From contig JAKART010000189.1 of NCBI GenBank assembly GCA_021819255.1, positions 1 through 5,509 of the forward strand: DNA of 5,509 nt. Reading direction: 5' to 3'. The position numbers were made by a program, and so were the translations under genes. This document shows positions 1 through 5,509 of the stretch, piece after piece (within the stretch, counting starts at the first letter, position 1; the number at the start of each line of letters is the position of its first letter). This DNA is from Acidobacteriota bacterium (GTDB taxonomy: Bacteria; Acidobacteriota; Terriglobia; Terriglobales; Acidobacteriaceae). A model generated the notes under the pieces. The model worked only from the letters and a program-made list of their open reading frames with translations, was not told the DNA's origin and made no database searches.

Positions 1-80
1 CAGATCACGCGAACCACTCCGCGACGATGAATCACCTTGCACTTGTCGCAGATCTTCTTGACTGACGCACGAACTTTCAT
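1..80 (-). CDS. rpmJ: 50S ribosomal protein L36, 3' part outside window
   Basis: The first 26 codons of L36, the smallest protein of the large ribosomal subunit, are present; the rest lies beyond the left edge. The reading begins [20 protein letters not shown], the canonical N-terminus of L36. Its first zinc-ligand pair, CDKC, is at residues 11-14, and the codon cut by the window edge begins TG, as expected for the next ligand cysteine. A cysteine-type (zinc-binding) L36 is therefore seen directly. The ATG at 80-78 is preceded by AGGAGT at 93-88, seven bases upstream, which settles the start. The gene follows infA on the same strand, the classic infA-rpmJ order that usually continues into rpsM and rpsK; those would lie off the window. 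Confidence 0.96.
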
Positions 81-117
81 CTCAACAACTCCTCAGCTTT
101 CCTTCTCTTCTTGCATC

Positions 118-137
118 TGGCTTGGGGCATCAAGCCA
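118..137. other. Perfect 7-bp stem-loop in the infA-rpmJ spacer
   Basis: TGGCTTG (118-124) and CAAGCCA (131-137) are exact reverse complements around a six-base loop. In the direction of infA/rpmJ transcription the stem is preceded by a run of five T and is not followed by one, so it does not look like a standard intrinsic terminator. It lies about 40 bases before the rpmJ ribosome binding site. It could influence mRNA stability or the relative output of rpmJ; the role is inference only. A second, weaker GGCCG/CGGCC pairing occurs at about 153-170 in the same spacer. Confidence 0.5.
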
Positions 138-216
138 AAAACTTTGCTTCCCAGGGCCGCCTTTGCCCGGCCGGAGAGCCTTCAGGCCCAGGCTCATTTC
201 GGCTCCATCCCCGGCT

Positions 217-435
217 CTATTTGTAGCGGTAAACAATCCGGCCCCGGTTCAGGTCATACGGGCTAAGCTCAATGGCCACTCGATCGCCCGGGAGGATGCG
301 GATGAAGTTCTTGCGCATTCTGCCCGAAACGTGCGCTAACACCTGATGCTTGTTTTCGAGCTCGACTTTGAACAACGCATTTGGCAGCGTCTCCAGGACG
401 ACTGCCATGACTTCAATTGCATCTTCTTTCGACAA
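217..435 (-). CDS. infA: Translation initiation factor IF-1
   Basis: IF-1 is a single OB-fold protein that binds the ribosomal A site during initiation alongside IF-2 and IF-3. From the TTG start the product is 72 residues, the usual bacterial length. It begins (M)SKEDAIEV and contains [17 protein letters not shown] and ends [15 protein letters not shown], all hallmark IF-1 segments. The frame stays open upstream to an ATG at 549-547, but the extra 38 residues resemble nothing in IF-1. The TTG at 435-433 has AAGGAG five bases upstream and gives the canonical N-terminus, so it is preferred. rpmJ follows 136 bp downstream on the same strand. In many bacteria map and adk precede infA; here about 500 bp without a recognisable gene do. 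The product is certain and the TTG start very likely. Confidence 0.96.
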   Translation of the reverse strand: MSKEDAIEVMAVVLETLPNALFKVELENKHQVLAHVSGRMRKNFIRILPGDRVAIELSPYDLNRGRIVYRYK

Positions 436-440
436 ACAGT

Positions 441-446
441 CTCCTT
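441..446 (-). promoter_or_regulatory. Shine-Dalgarno of infA
   Basis: AAGGAG on the minus strand lies five bases before the TTG at 435-433. It decides the infA start: it argues for the 72-residue product from a non-AUG codon and against the longer frame opening at 549. Confidence 0.75.
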
Positions 447-611
447 CGATGGAGCCAAACGCGACGGGCGCTACATCGCGCGAAATGGCCTCATCTGCCG
501 TAGTTTCCCGGTAAACCTGTCTCCTGGGCTTCTGATAGCCTCTGCACACCTTCAGGCAAAACTACGCCCGGGTGGAAACAGAGACGGCGGAAGGTACAAG
601 CACCATCTCTA

Positions 612-640
612 AGTGTAACGAAATTCTGAAGATTTGGAAA
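612..640 (-). promoter_or_regulatory. Candidate sigma-70-like promoter for infA-rpmJ
   Basis: On the minus strand TTTCCA (640-635) and TACACT (617-612) are separated by 17 bases. Each is a partial match to the housekeeping -35 and -10 boxes. The pair lies in a locally AT-richer stretch and would give a leader of roughly 170 bases before infA. The call rests on pattern match and position only. Confidence 0.35.
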
Positions 641-657
641 GGGGAACTCTTGCCCAA

Positions 658-707
658 CAGGCGATGAGCCTGAGGGCGGGGATTGATTCCAGCAGGCGAT
701 GAGCCTG
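658..707. repeat. Two copies of a 15-bp stem-loop repeat
   Basis: CAGGCGATGAGCCTG occurs exactly at 658-672 and again at 693-707, 35 bp apart start to start. Each copy is itself a hairpin, CAGGC-GATGA-GCCTG (5-bp stem, five-base loop). The bases between the copies are not repeated. They lie just upstream of the candidate infA promoter. The pair could be a small dispersed intergenic repeat or a double binding site; no third copy was seen in this window. Confidence 0.6.
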
Positions 708-989
708 GAGGACAAGAGTAACCCGCGGCGAGCTTGTGACCGATGCTGAAGTCCGGCAAGAAGGTCTCCGAGCCGATTTCAACCTCTTTGAGGGGGATCC
801 AATTTTCAAATCATGAATATTTTTCTTTTCGATACTTCAGTGTCTGTGCTACCGTTTTGAGGGCATGCAGCGTCATCTCTTCTGCCGGCCCCCTATCCAA
901 GATAGCTCCCTGGGCGTTTAGCGGCCGCGGTCTCCATCAGTGTGCCGCACAGAATCAACCGGTGAATCTGCGCCAGTCTGCAGGCAGTT

Positions 990-1130
990 TCACAAGATCA
1001 GCCAACCGGCAATCCCGATCGAAATGGACATGGCCAAGAAAAGCAGCATGACAGCGACCGTCGATTTAGCTTCGGCCGGAGCTACCGATTTTGCCTTGCG
1101 AGGCTTGAAAGGTCTCACCGAGCAATACAT
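990..1130 (-). CDS. Possible 46-residue single-pass membrane peptide (doubtful)
   Basis: This minus-strand frame begins ATG at 1130-1128 and ends TGA at 992-990. The N-terminal half is basic and contains KPRKAK at residues 9-14. It is followed by an uninterrupted hydrophobic segment, residues 25-46, that includes MLLFLAMSISIGIAGWLIL and ends at the stop. That is the layout of a tail-anchored or N-in single-pass peptide obeying the positive-inside rule. GGAGG sits only one base before the ATG, which is too close for a normal ribosome binding site. The frame is antisense to the proposed N-terminus of the plus-strand gene, so both cannot be freely optimised. It may be chance, since the complement of a hydrophilic segment often reads as hydrophobic. 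No family is recognised. Confidence 0.22.
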   Translation of the reverse strand: MYCSVRPFKPRKAKSVAPAEAKSTVAVMLLFLAMSISIGIAGWLIL

Positions 1131-1881
1131 GCCTCCGCCGCTTGGGGAGTTCACCCCGGAAGGCTCCTGGAATCAGTCCTATGCCATGTATGTATTGATC
1201 CCACACGGAGCCAGAAGGGTGGGCGAGTTTACGCTTGCGCGTGAGGCGAAAGACTCCGCGGGTTTCACGTTGAACGTGCAGACGCGCCGCTACTCCGTTT
1301 CAGGTTTCTCGCAGTTTGAGCGAGCAGAGATTCAGTGTAAAAATGATGCGCTGGCCTCCCCTGTTTCCTGGCTGTTTGACACCAAGCTGGCGCAGGAAGC
1401 CGGCGACCCACCCTATCTGCAGAGCGGCCGCAGGCGCAGCGGAGCGGTGCGCGACGGCATGCTGCTGATTGGAGACAAGATACGTACGTACCGAACTGCT
1501 TTGCAAGGAGCCTACAGCAATGAATGGACCCTGCTGGAGGCGGTGCAAAGGCTGCCCGGCGAACGGACTCCGCCCCTCCCCTATACGCTCATCGACGAGT
1601 ATGACCTGCTGCAGCCTTCCCACAGGCTCGCCTATCGGGACCAGGTGGTTGTTCCCGTGAAAAGCGGCTCTCTCAAGCTGCACAGCTACTGCGATCTGGG
1701 TGCGGGGGTGATTCCGACCACTTACTGGGTGGATGAGCATCATCGCCTGGTCTTTGTCTGCACCGGCCTGCAGGTTTATGCTCTGAACGCAGCCAATGGG
1801 CGGACTGGTTCCTGCCCCGACCGCTATAACTCGTCCGTAGGACCCGATCCTCTGAGGAACTCCGGTGATGCCGAAAAATAA
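1024..1881 (+). CDS. Unrecognised protein coupled to the sulfatase gene
   Basis: The product is 285 residues from ATG 1024. I do not recognise a named family. The sequence reads as a genuine protein with alternating hydrophobic, beta-rich segments: GEFTPEGSW (41-49), YAMYVLIPHGARRVGEF (53-69), SVSGFSQFERAEIQC (91-105), SPVSWLFDTKLA (112-123), DGMLLIGDKI (144-153) and PTTYWVDEHHRLVFVC (231-246). Four cysteines lie at 105, 223, 246 and 264. No signal peptide, Tat motif or membrane helix is visible, although the downstream partner carries a Tat signal. The start is uncertain: a GTG at 940 would add 28 unlikely residues, ATGs at 1030, 1048 and 1129 are alternatives, and none has a good ribosome binding site. 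The 3' end overlaps the sulfatase start by 14 bp, implying translational coupling and a linked role, perhaps in sulfate-ester use (inference). Confidence 0.72.
   Translation: MDMAKKSSMTATVDLASAGATDFALRGLKGLTEQYMPPPLGEFTPEGSWNQSYAMYVLIPHGARRVGEFTLAREAKDSAGFTLNVQTRRYSVSGFSQFERAEIQCKNDALASPVSWLFDTKLAQEAGDPPYLQSGRRRSGAVRDGMLLIGDKIRTYRTALQGAYSNEWTLLEAVQRLPGERTPPLPYTLIDEYDLLQPSHRLAYRDQVVVPVKSGSLKLHSYCDLGAGVIPTTYWVDEHHRLVFVCTGLQVYALNAANGRTGSCPDRYNSSVGPDPLRNSGDAEK
1854..1858 (+). promoter_or_regulatory. Shine-Dalgarno of the sulfatase, inside the upstream gene
   Basis: GAGGA is located in the last codons of the upstream gene, six bases before a GTG (1865) and nine before the adjacent ATG (1868). It supports initiation within the upstream coding sequence, so the two genes are probably read from one transcript with coupled translation. 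Confidence 0.55.
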
Positions 1882-3433
1882 GATGTACCCGAGTCAGAAG
1901 GTTTCTTCCGAGACAACATTCGAGCCACACGACGCGTCGCGCCGCAGCTTCATCAAGGCAGGGGCTGCGGTCAGCGGCCTTTCCGTGCTGGATCGTCCTT
2001 CTCTAGCGGCGGCCATGACAAAGACCGGGAGCAGGACAGGCAAGAAGCCCAATATCGTCTTTATCATCTCTGACCAACTGAACATTGATGCCATTGCCGG
2101 CTACAAGAGCCACTATCGTCACCCGGCCTACGGTGGGCACTGGGTCAAAACGCCCCACCTTGACCGGCTCGCGCAAGAAGGTTATTCGTTTCTTGAGTCC
2201 CACACGGCCGACCCGGTGTGCTCCCCATCACGCTCCTGCATGTTTACCGGCCGCATGGCAATTGAGACCGGCGTGGTCCAGATCAACATCGGTCTGGATA
2301 AGAACATCCCGAACATGGGGCAGTGGTTTGAACAGTACACTGACTACCGCCGCATCTACTGCGGCAAGTGGCACATCGGCGGGCATTGGAACTACCCGAG
2401 GGTGAGCGGCCCGCGCAAGATTCCGGGCTTCGATACCCTCCCGGTGGGTGGCTCGGGCATGGGCATTTACACCGATCCACAGGTCTCCAACAGCGCCTCC
2501 TCCTTTATCGCCAATGACCACGGCGATACGCCTTATCTGCTGGTCGCCAGCCTGATGAACCCGCATGACATCTGCTACTGGGCCATGAATCTGGACGGCA
2601 AGCGCTCCACGCCACAAGAGGACATCTACCAACTCGGCGACCAACTGCCTGTCCTTCCTCCCAATTTCCACTACCACTACAAAGAGCCGCAAGGTGAGGG
2701 GCCGTATCGCGGCTTTCACTCGGACACGCAGTGGCGCAATTACACCTACGACTACTACCGGATGGTGGAAGATATCGACGAGCATGTGGGACGCATCATG
2801 AATGCCATCCGCGAGCGCAATGACGATACGATTGTCATCTTCACCTCCGATCACGGCGAGGGACTTGGGCGTCACCAGCGCATTGAAAAATGGCATCCCT
2901 ACCAGACTTCGGTCAAGGTTCCCTTGATTGTCTGGAGCCCGAAGCACGTTAAGCCGGGAGTTCTCGATACGGAACACCTGGTCGCCAACGTGGATATCAT
3001 GCCCACCCTTTGCGACTACGCCGGCATTGAGGCGCCCCCCTTGCAGCGCGGTCATAACCTGCGTCCCTGGGTGGATCGAAACGCAGATCCGCCCAGACAA
3101 TGGCGCACCAATGTGTACTCCGAATGGCAGATTACTGGCCGTAATGTGCGCACGAAGCGCTACAAGTGGGCCATGCGTTACCAGTACTCAGGCGACTTTC
3201 AGAAGCCCTTCGTAAGAAAGACAGACGGGAAGGCGATGCAATTCGTTCCCGGTCATGGTGAAGAGTTCACCGAATACCCCAATGAACTGCTCTTCGACCT
3301 TGAAAAAGACCCATGGGAGATCAATAACCTGGCCGACGATCCCGCCTATGCATCCGTGGTGAAGGAACATCGACAGATTCTGCGAGAGTGGGAGGCCAAA
3401 CTCATTCCCGGCGTGAACTACGACAGAAATTAG
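1868..3433 (+). CDS. Tat-exported type I sulfatase
   Basis: This 521-residue enzyme hydrolyses sulfate esters using a formylglycine made from an active-site cysteine. The signature CSPSR is at residues 118-122 (C118), followed by TGRMAIETG (127-135). Other alkaline-phosphatase-superfamily features are IVFIISDQ with D69-Q70 as the N-terminal metal site, GKWH at 166-169, NPHD at 231-234, TSDHGEGLGRH at 326-336 (D328, H329) and K341. The C-terminus LLFDLEKDPWEINNLADDP (474-492) is typical of sulfatases. The N-terminus has a twin-arginine motif SRRSFIK (24-30), then a moderately hydrophobic stretch to an AAA near 47-49, so export of the folded enzyme to the periplasm is predicted. D-Q rather than D-D at the metal site recalls choline-sulfatase-like and related S1 members, but the substrate is not deducible. 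A formylglycine-generating enzyme must be encoded elsewhere. GTG 1865 is an alternative start. Confidence 0.95.
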   Translation: MPKNKMYPSQKVSSETTFEPHDASRRSFIKAGAAVSGLSVLDRPSLAAAMTKTGSRTGKKPNIVFIISDQLNIDAIAGYKSHYRHPAYGGHWVKTPHLDRLAQEGYSFLESHTADPVCSPSRSCMFTGRMAIETGVVQINIGLDKNIPNMGQWFEQYTDYRRIYCGKWHIGGHWNYPRVSGPRKIPGFDTLPVGGSGMGIYTDPQVSNSASSFIANDHGDTPYLLVASLMNPHDICYWAMNLDGKRSTPQEDIYQLGDQLPVLPPNFHYHYKEPQGEGPYRGFHSDTQWRNYTYDYYRMVEDIDEHVGRIMNAIRERNDDTIVIFTSDHGEGLGRHQRIEKWHPYQTSVKVPLIVWSPKHVKPGVLDTEHLVANVDIMPTLCDYAGIEAPPLQRGHNLRPWVDRNADPPRQWRTNVYSEWQITGRNVRTKRYKWAMRYQYSGDFQKPFVRKTDGKAMQFVPGHGEEFTEYPNELLFDLEKDPWEINNLADDPAYASVVKEHRQILREWEAKLIPGVNYDRN

Positions 3434-3434
3434 A

Positions 3435-3470
3435 GCCGGCTTCCAGATGAAGATGCGTGGTCAAGCCGGC
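3435..3470 (+). terminator. Stem-loop just after the sulfatase stop
   Basis: GCCGGCTT (3435-3442) and AAGCCGGC (3463-3470) are perfect reverse complements, with an internal CCA/TGG pairing that extends the stem across a small bulge. It begins one base after the TAG stop. There is no T-run behind it, so it is at best a non-canonical terminator or mRNA 3'-end stabiliser between the convergent sulfatase and proline dehydrogenase genes. Confidence 0.45.
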
Positions 3471-3475
3471 CGGGA

Positions 3476-3509
3476 GGCGACAGCTTCCTTTCGGCGACCG
3501 CTTCCTTTC
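3476..3509. repeat. 17-bp tandem duplication, two units
   Basis: GGCGACAGCTTCCTTTC (3476-3492) is followed directly by GGCGACCGCTTCCTTTC (3493-3509), with one mismatch. It lies in the 275-bp convergent spacer between the sulfatase and proline dehydrogenase genes. The rest of this spacer holds a 5-bp hairpin, CTTCG-TGGA-CGAAG (3591-3604), and no supportable gene. Confidence 0.7.
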
Positions 3510-3708
3510 AAGGTGCGACACCGGGAACTCCACATGCTCGACATCGCCGATTGAGGAGGGGCGCAGAACGTTGGCAGCTTCTCTCTTTTTCTTCGTGGAC
3601 GAAGCCTCCCAGGCGGGCTGAGCGGTTTGCATCGGGGCAAAGCCCATAAAGGTCGAGGTCTCGGGGTAAGCCGGGGAGAATCCTGGGGTACGCCTGCACG
3701 CAAGAACT

Positions 3709-4638
3709 TTATCGGCGCAGCAGGTTGCGGGCCAGGAAAAGGACGTTGGCCGGCCGCTCAGCCAGGCGGCGCATGAAGTAGGGATACCACTCGGCACCGA
3801 AGGGTACATAAACGCGTACGCCATACCCCTGGGTTACCAACTTGCGCTGCAGATCGCGGCGGATGCCGTAGAGCATCTGGAACTCGAAGGCTCGCTTGTC
3901 GATCTTCTGCTCCGCGACAAAGGCGCAGAGCTGTTGGATGATGGCCTCGTCGTGGGTGGCGATGCCGCAGAAGACCGGGCTGCCGACCAGCCTCTTCATC
4001 AGTTTGACGTAGTTTTCGTCCACATCGGCCTTGGCAGGGAAGGCGATCTCGGCCGGCTCCTTGTAGGCTCCCTTGCAGAGACGGATGCGGATTCCCTGGG
4101 CGAGCAGCCGCTCGGCGTCCAGCTCGGTGCGTAAAAGATAAGCCTGCAGGACTGTGCCGACAGCGCCGGGATACTTGCGGTGGAGGCGCTCGGTGAGGGC
4201 CAGCGTGGGCTCCGTGTATGTCGAGCCTTCCATATCAATGCGAACGAAGTTACCGTTGGCCGCCGCATGGGCCACCATCTCGCCCACGATGCGTTCGGCC
4301 AGAGCCGGTCCGGCGGTGGGGCCGCCGATGTCCATGCCGACCTGGGTCAGCTTGACGCTGACGTTGGCGCGCAGGCCTCTTTGCCGAATGGCATCCAGGA
4401 GCTGGTGGTAGATGGCAGCGCCCTGCTCCGCCCGGGAGATCTCCAGAACGCTCTCTCCCAAGGCGTCCAAGGTGACCTCAATGCCCTCGGCGTTGAGCGC
4501 GGCGGCAACGTTTGTGGCCTCGTCCAGTGAGATGCCGGCGACGAAGCGGCGGGAGACGCGGCGGCCAAGGGAGGAACGTTCTGAGAAGGCGCGGAAGGAG
4601 CGGTTGGTGGAGAGACCAATAAAAAGAGAGCGAAGCAA
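3709..4638 (-). CDS. Proline dehydrogenase, monofunctional
   Basis: This FAD enzyme oxidises L-proline to delta-1-pyrroline-5-carboxylate and passes electrons to the quinone pool, the first step of proline catabolism. The 309-residue product matches the usual size of stand-alone bacterial enzymes rather than bifunctional PutA. Barrel motifs in order are VSVKLTQVG (93-101), FVRIDMEGST (131-140), VLQAYLLRTELDAERLL (163-179), IRIRLCKGAY (183-192), GIATHDEAII (225-234), FEFQMLYGIRRD (251-262) and the substrate-binding end YVPFGAEWYPYFMRRLAERP (277-296) with arginines 290-291. Start: the frame is open to an ATG at 4758, but those 40 residues are low-quality. TTG at 4638-4636 gives LLRSLFIGLSTNRSF, typical of the family N-terminus, with TGAGG nine bases upstream. 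The P5C dehydrogenase partner is not in the window. Confidence 0.95.
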   Translation of the reverse strand: MLRSLFIGLSTNRSFRAFSERSSLGRRVSRRFVAGISLDEATNVAAALNAEGIEVTLDALGESVLEISRAEQGAAIYHQLLDAIRQRGLRANVSVKLTQVGMDIGGPTAGPALAERIVGEMVAHAAANGNFVRIDMEGSTYTEPTLALTERLHRKYPGAVGTVLQAYLLRTELDAERLLAQGIRIRLCKGAYKEPAEIAFPAKADVDENYVKLMKRLVGSPVFCGIATHDEAIIQQLCAFVAEQKIDKRAFEFQMLYGIRRDLQRKLVTQGYGVRVYVPFGAEWYPYFMRRLAERPANVLFLARNLLRR

Positions 4639-4711
4639 CGTACCAGACCTCAGCCGTGGGAGAATCGAATCCCATTGTCGCACCCGACCGCTGTCTCCGC
4701 ACCCGCCAGAG

Positions 4712-4727
4712 CGAACGGAATCGTTCG
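4712..4727. other. Inverted repeat upstream of proline dehydrogenase
   Basis: CGAACG (4712-4717) and CGTTCG (4722-4727) are exact reverse complements around GAAT. This 16-bp site lies about 75 bp before the proline dehydrogenase start, where an operator could sit; it could equally form a small RNA hairpin. No promoter boxes were identified with confidence. A regulatory role is inference. Confidence 0.35.
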
Positions 4728-4806
4728 GTAAGCGTACAGAGGCGCGGGTGGGCGGCAAACCTGGGTAGTGGAGGAAACCAAGGAAGGCCGGCGCCGGTAG
4801 AGGGGG

Positions 4807-4828
4807 CCCTCAACCAGAGTTGGAAGGG
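4807..4828. other. Bulged stem-loop between glycosyltransferase and proline dehydrogenase
   Basis: CCCTCAAC (4807-4814) pairs with GTTG plus AGGG (4819-4822 and 4825-4828), with loop CAGA and a two-base GA bulge. It lies about 75 bp downstream of the glycosyltransferase stop on the minus strand. No T-run follows on that strand, so a terminator role is only possible. The surrounding 265-bp spacer also has a CCGGCGCCGG palindrome at 4788-4797 and no supportable gene. Confidence 0.3.
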
Positions 4829-4903
4829 ATGAAACCTGTGTTTTGATCGGAGTGCGGGGAGGCAAGACAGGGGGCACTCTTTATTCAATCGGCCGGAGGG
4901 AGA

Positions 4904-5509
4904 TCACACTCGGCCGGGTCTTGGCGTCACGGAGGGCGGGGAACTGGAGCGTTCGACCGGTGTGGTGACCATGGCGCTGGTGTCCTTGAGCGCAGCAATC
5001 GCTTGATCGTAGCGGCCGCGCAGACTGTTGGAACGGATCTGCGCCATCTCTTCCAACATCTTCATGCCGTCCTTGAGATAGCTGATGCGGCTGCGTTCAT
5101 CGTGGCCCCAGGTAACCGGGACCTCCACGATGGTGTAGCGGAGCTTGCGGGCGATGAAGAGAATCTCGGGGTCAAACCCCCAGCGTTCAATGGTCTGGAG
5201 GCGGAAGATGGTCTGCGCTGCGTCGCGGCGAAAGGCCTTGAAGCCGCACTGAGTGTCCTTGAAGGGAAGCCCCATCACCTTGCGTGTAACCCAGTTGAAA
5301 CAACGACCGAAGAAGCGGCGATAGAGCGGCTGATGAATGGTCTGCCTCTGCCTGTCCAGCCAGCGGGATCCGATGGCGACATCGGCTCCGGCTTCGATAG
5401 CCTCGATGAGGTGCTGAGCCTCTTCAATGGGCGCGGAGAGGTCGGCGTCGGTGAACAGGACGATTTCGCCGGAGGCCTGGAGCAGCCCGTTGCGAACAAA
5501 GATCCCTTT
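4904..5509 (-). CDS. GT2 glycosyltransferase, polyprenyl/dolichyl-phosphate glucosyltransferase type, N-terminus outside window
   Basis: The frame is open from the right edge to TGA at 4906-4904, giving the last 201 residues of the protein. It opens KGIFVRNGLLQASGEIVLF, then has the catalytic DXD-type motif TDADLS (20-25, D21 and D23), the conserved DVAIGSRW (43-50), DTQCGFKAF (85-93) and RWGFDPEILF (109-118). This combination is characteristic of GT-A fold family 2 enzymes related to dolichyl-phosphate beta-glucosyltransferase (ALG5-like), which transfer sugar from a nucleotide donor to a lipid phosphate at the cytoplasmic membrane face. The exact sugar and acceptor cannot be read from sequence. 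No membrane helix is seen in this part. The final ~25 residues are serine-, proline- and threonine-rich (ERSSSPPSVTPRPGRV) and look like a disordered tail. Roughly the first third, including the nucleotide-binding strand, is missing because the window ends. Confidence 0.9.
   Translation of the reverse strand, partial: KGIFVRNGLLQASGEIVLFTDADLSAPIEEAQHLIEAIEAGADVAIGSRWLDRQRQTIHQPLYRRFFGRCFNWVTRKVMGLPFKDTQCGFKAFRRDAAQTIFRLQTIERWGFDPEILFIARKLRYTIVEVPVTWGHDERSRISYLKDGMKMLEEMAQIRSNSLRGRYDQAIAALKDTSAMVTTPVERSSSPPSVTPRPGRV

Larger units (their letters stand above)
436..1023. other. 588-bp gap without a convincing protein gene
   Basis: Apart from the infA ribosome binding site, the candidate promoter, the duplicated stem-loop and the 3' end of the doubtful antisense frame at 990-1130, nothing recognisable is seen. 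Open frames on both strands here give arginine-, serine- and proline-rich translations with no family resemblance and no good ribosome binding sites. The stretch at about 797-862 is clearly more AT-rich than the surroundings and could hold a promoter for the plus-strand genes, but no convincing -35/-10 pair was found. No tRNA-like fold was seen. Confidence 0.5.

Noticed and set aside
743..1051. Plus-strand 102-residue frame before the unrecognised gene
   Set aside because: It is rich in serine and arginine, lacks a ribosome binding site, shows no domain, and does not supply a frameshifted signal peptide for the next gene.
2228..3100. Long 290-residue minus-strand frame inside the sulfatase gene
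   Set aside because: It is the antisense shadow of a well-supported sulfatase in high-GC DNA; its valine-, alanine- and histidine-rich translation has no independent motif.
3402..3647. Minus-strand frame downstream of proline dehydrogenase reading MGFAPMQTAQPAWE and onward, about 81 residues
   Set aside because: It has no ribosome binding site, overlaps the end of the sulfatase, ends in low-complexity basic sequence, and matches no family I know. It is most likely chance.
4654..4675. Minus-strand sequence TGGGATTCGATTCTCCCA resembling a tRNA T-arm
   Set aside because: The loop is eight rather than seven bases, and no anticodon arm, D-arm or acceptor stem could be fitted on either side, so it is not a tRNA or a convincing tRNA remnant.
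4478..4888. Minus-strand 136-residue frame over the proline dehydrogenase start
   Set aside because: It overlaps the enzyme in another frame, is rich in arginine, leucine and proline, and has no recognisable domain.
4891..4915. GGCC-rich inverted repeat across the glycosyltransferase stop as a terminator
   Set aside because: The pairing is short and imperfect, includes the stop codon itself, and is not followed by a T-run on the minus strand.

Overview
The window is high-GC bacterial chromosome and most resembles Acidobacteriota. The main pointers are the near-universal IF-1 and L36 proteins, the use of TTG starts, and a Tat-exported sulfatase next to an unrecognised partner gene. The phylum is inferred from protein flavour; no search was run. 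No rRNA, tRNA, CRISPR array, transposase or integrase is visible.

Region 1 (1-435, minus strand) is the leading end of a ribosomal/translation cluster. It holds infA (IF-1, 72 residues, TTG start) and, 136 bp downstream, rpmJ (L36), which runs off the left edge. The infA-rpmJ spacer carries a perfect 7-bp hairpin. A plausible sigma-70-like promoter lies about 180 bp upstream of infA. The usual upstream neighbours of infA (secY, adk, map) are not here.

Region 2 (436-1023) is a gene-poor gap. It has two identical copies of a 15-bp stem-loop unit (CAGGCGATGAGCCTG) and an AT-rich patch. At its right end, on the minus strand, is a small open frame (990-1130) that would encode a 46-residue single-pass membrane peptide. 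It is antisense to the proposed start of the next gene.

Region 3 (1024-3433, plus strand) is a two-gene, translationally overlapping unit: an unrecognised 285-residue protein followed by a Tat-signal, type I (formylglycine) sulfatase. The 14-bp overlap suggests co-expression and a shared job, presumably periplasmic desulfation of an organic sulfate ester of unknown identity. A stem-loop follows the sulfatase, and next to it is a 17-bp tandem duplication.

Region 4 (3709-5509, minus strand) holds a monofunctional proline dehydrogenase of about 309 residues (TTG start). Upstream of it is the C-terminal two thirds of a family 2 glycosyltransferase of the dolichyl/polyprenyl-phosphate glucosyltransferase type, which runs off the right edge. 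They share a strand but are 265 bp apart and are probably not tightly coupled. Two inverted repeats lie between them.

Nothing here is clearly a new multi-gene system. The least explained items are the unrecognised partner of the sulfatase, the antisense mini-membrane-protein frame, and the duplicated hairpin unit upstream of infA.
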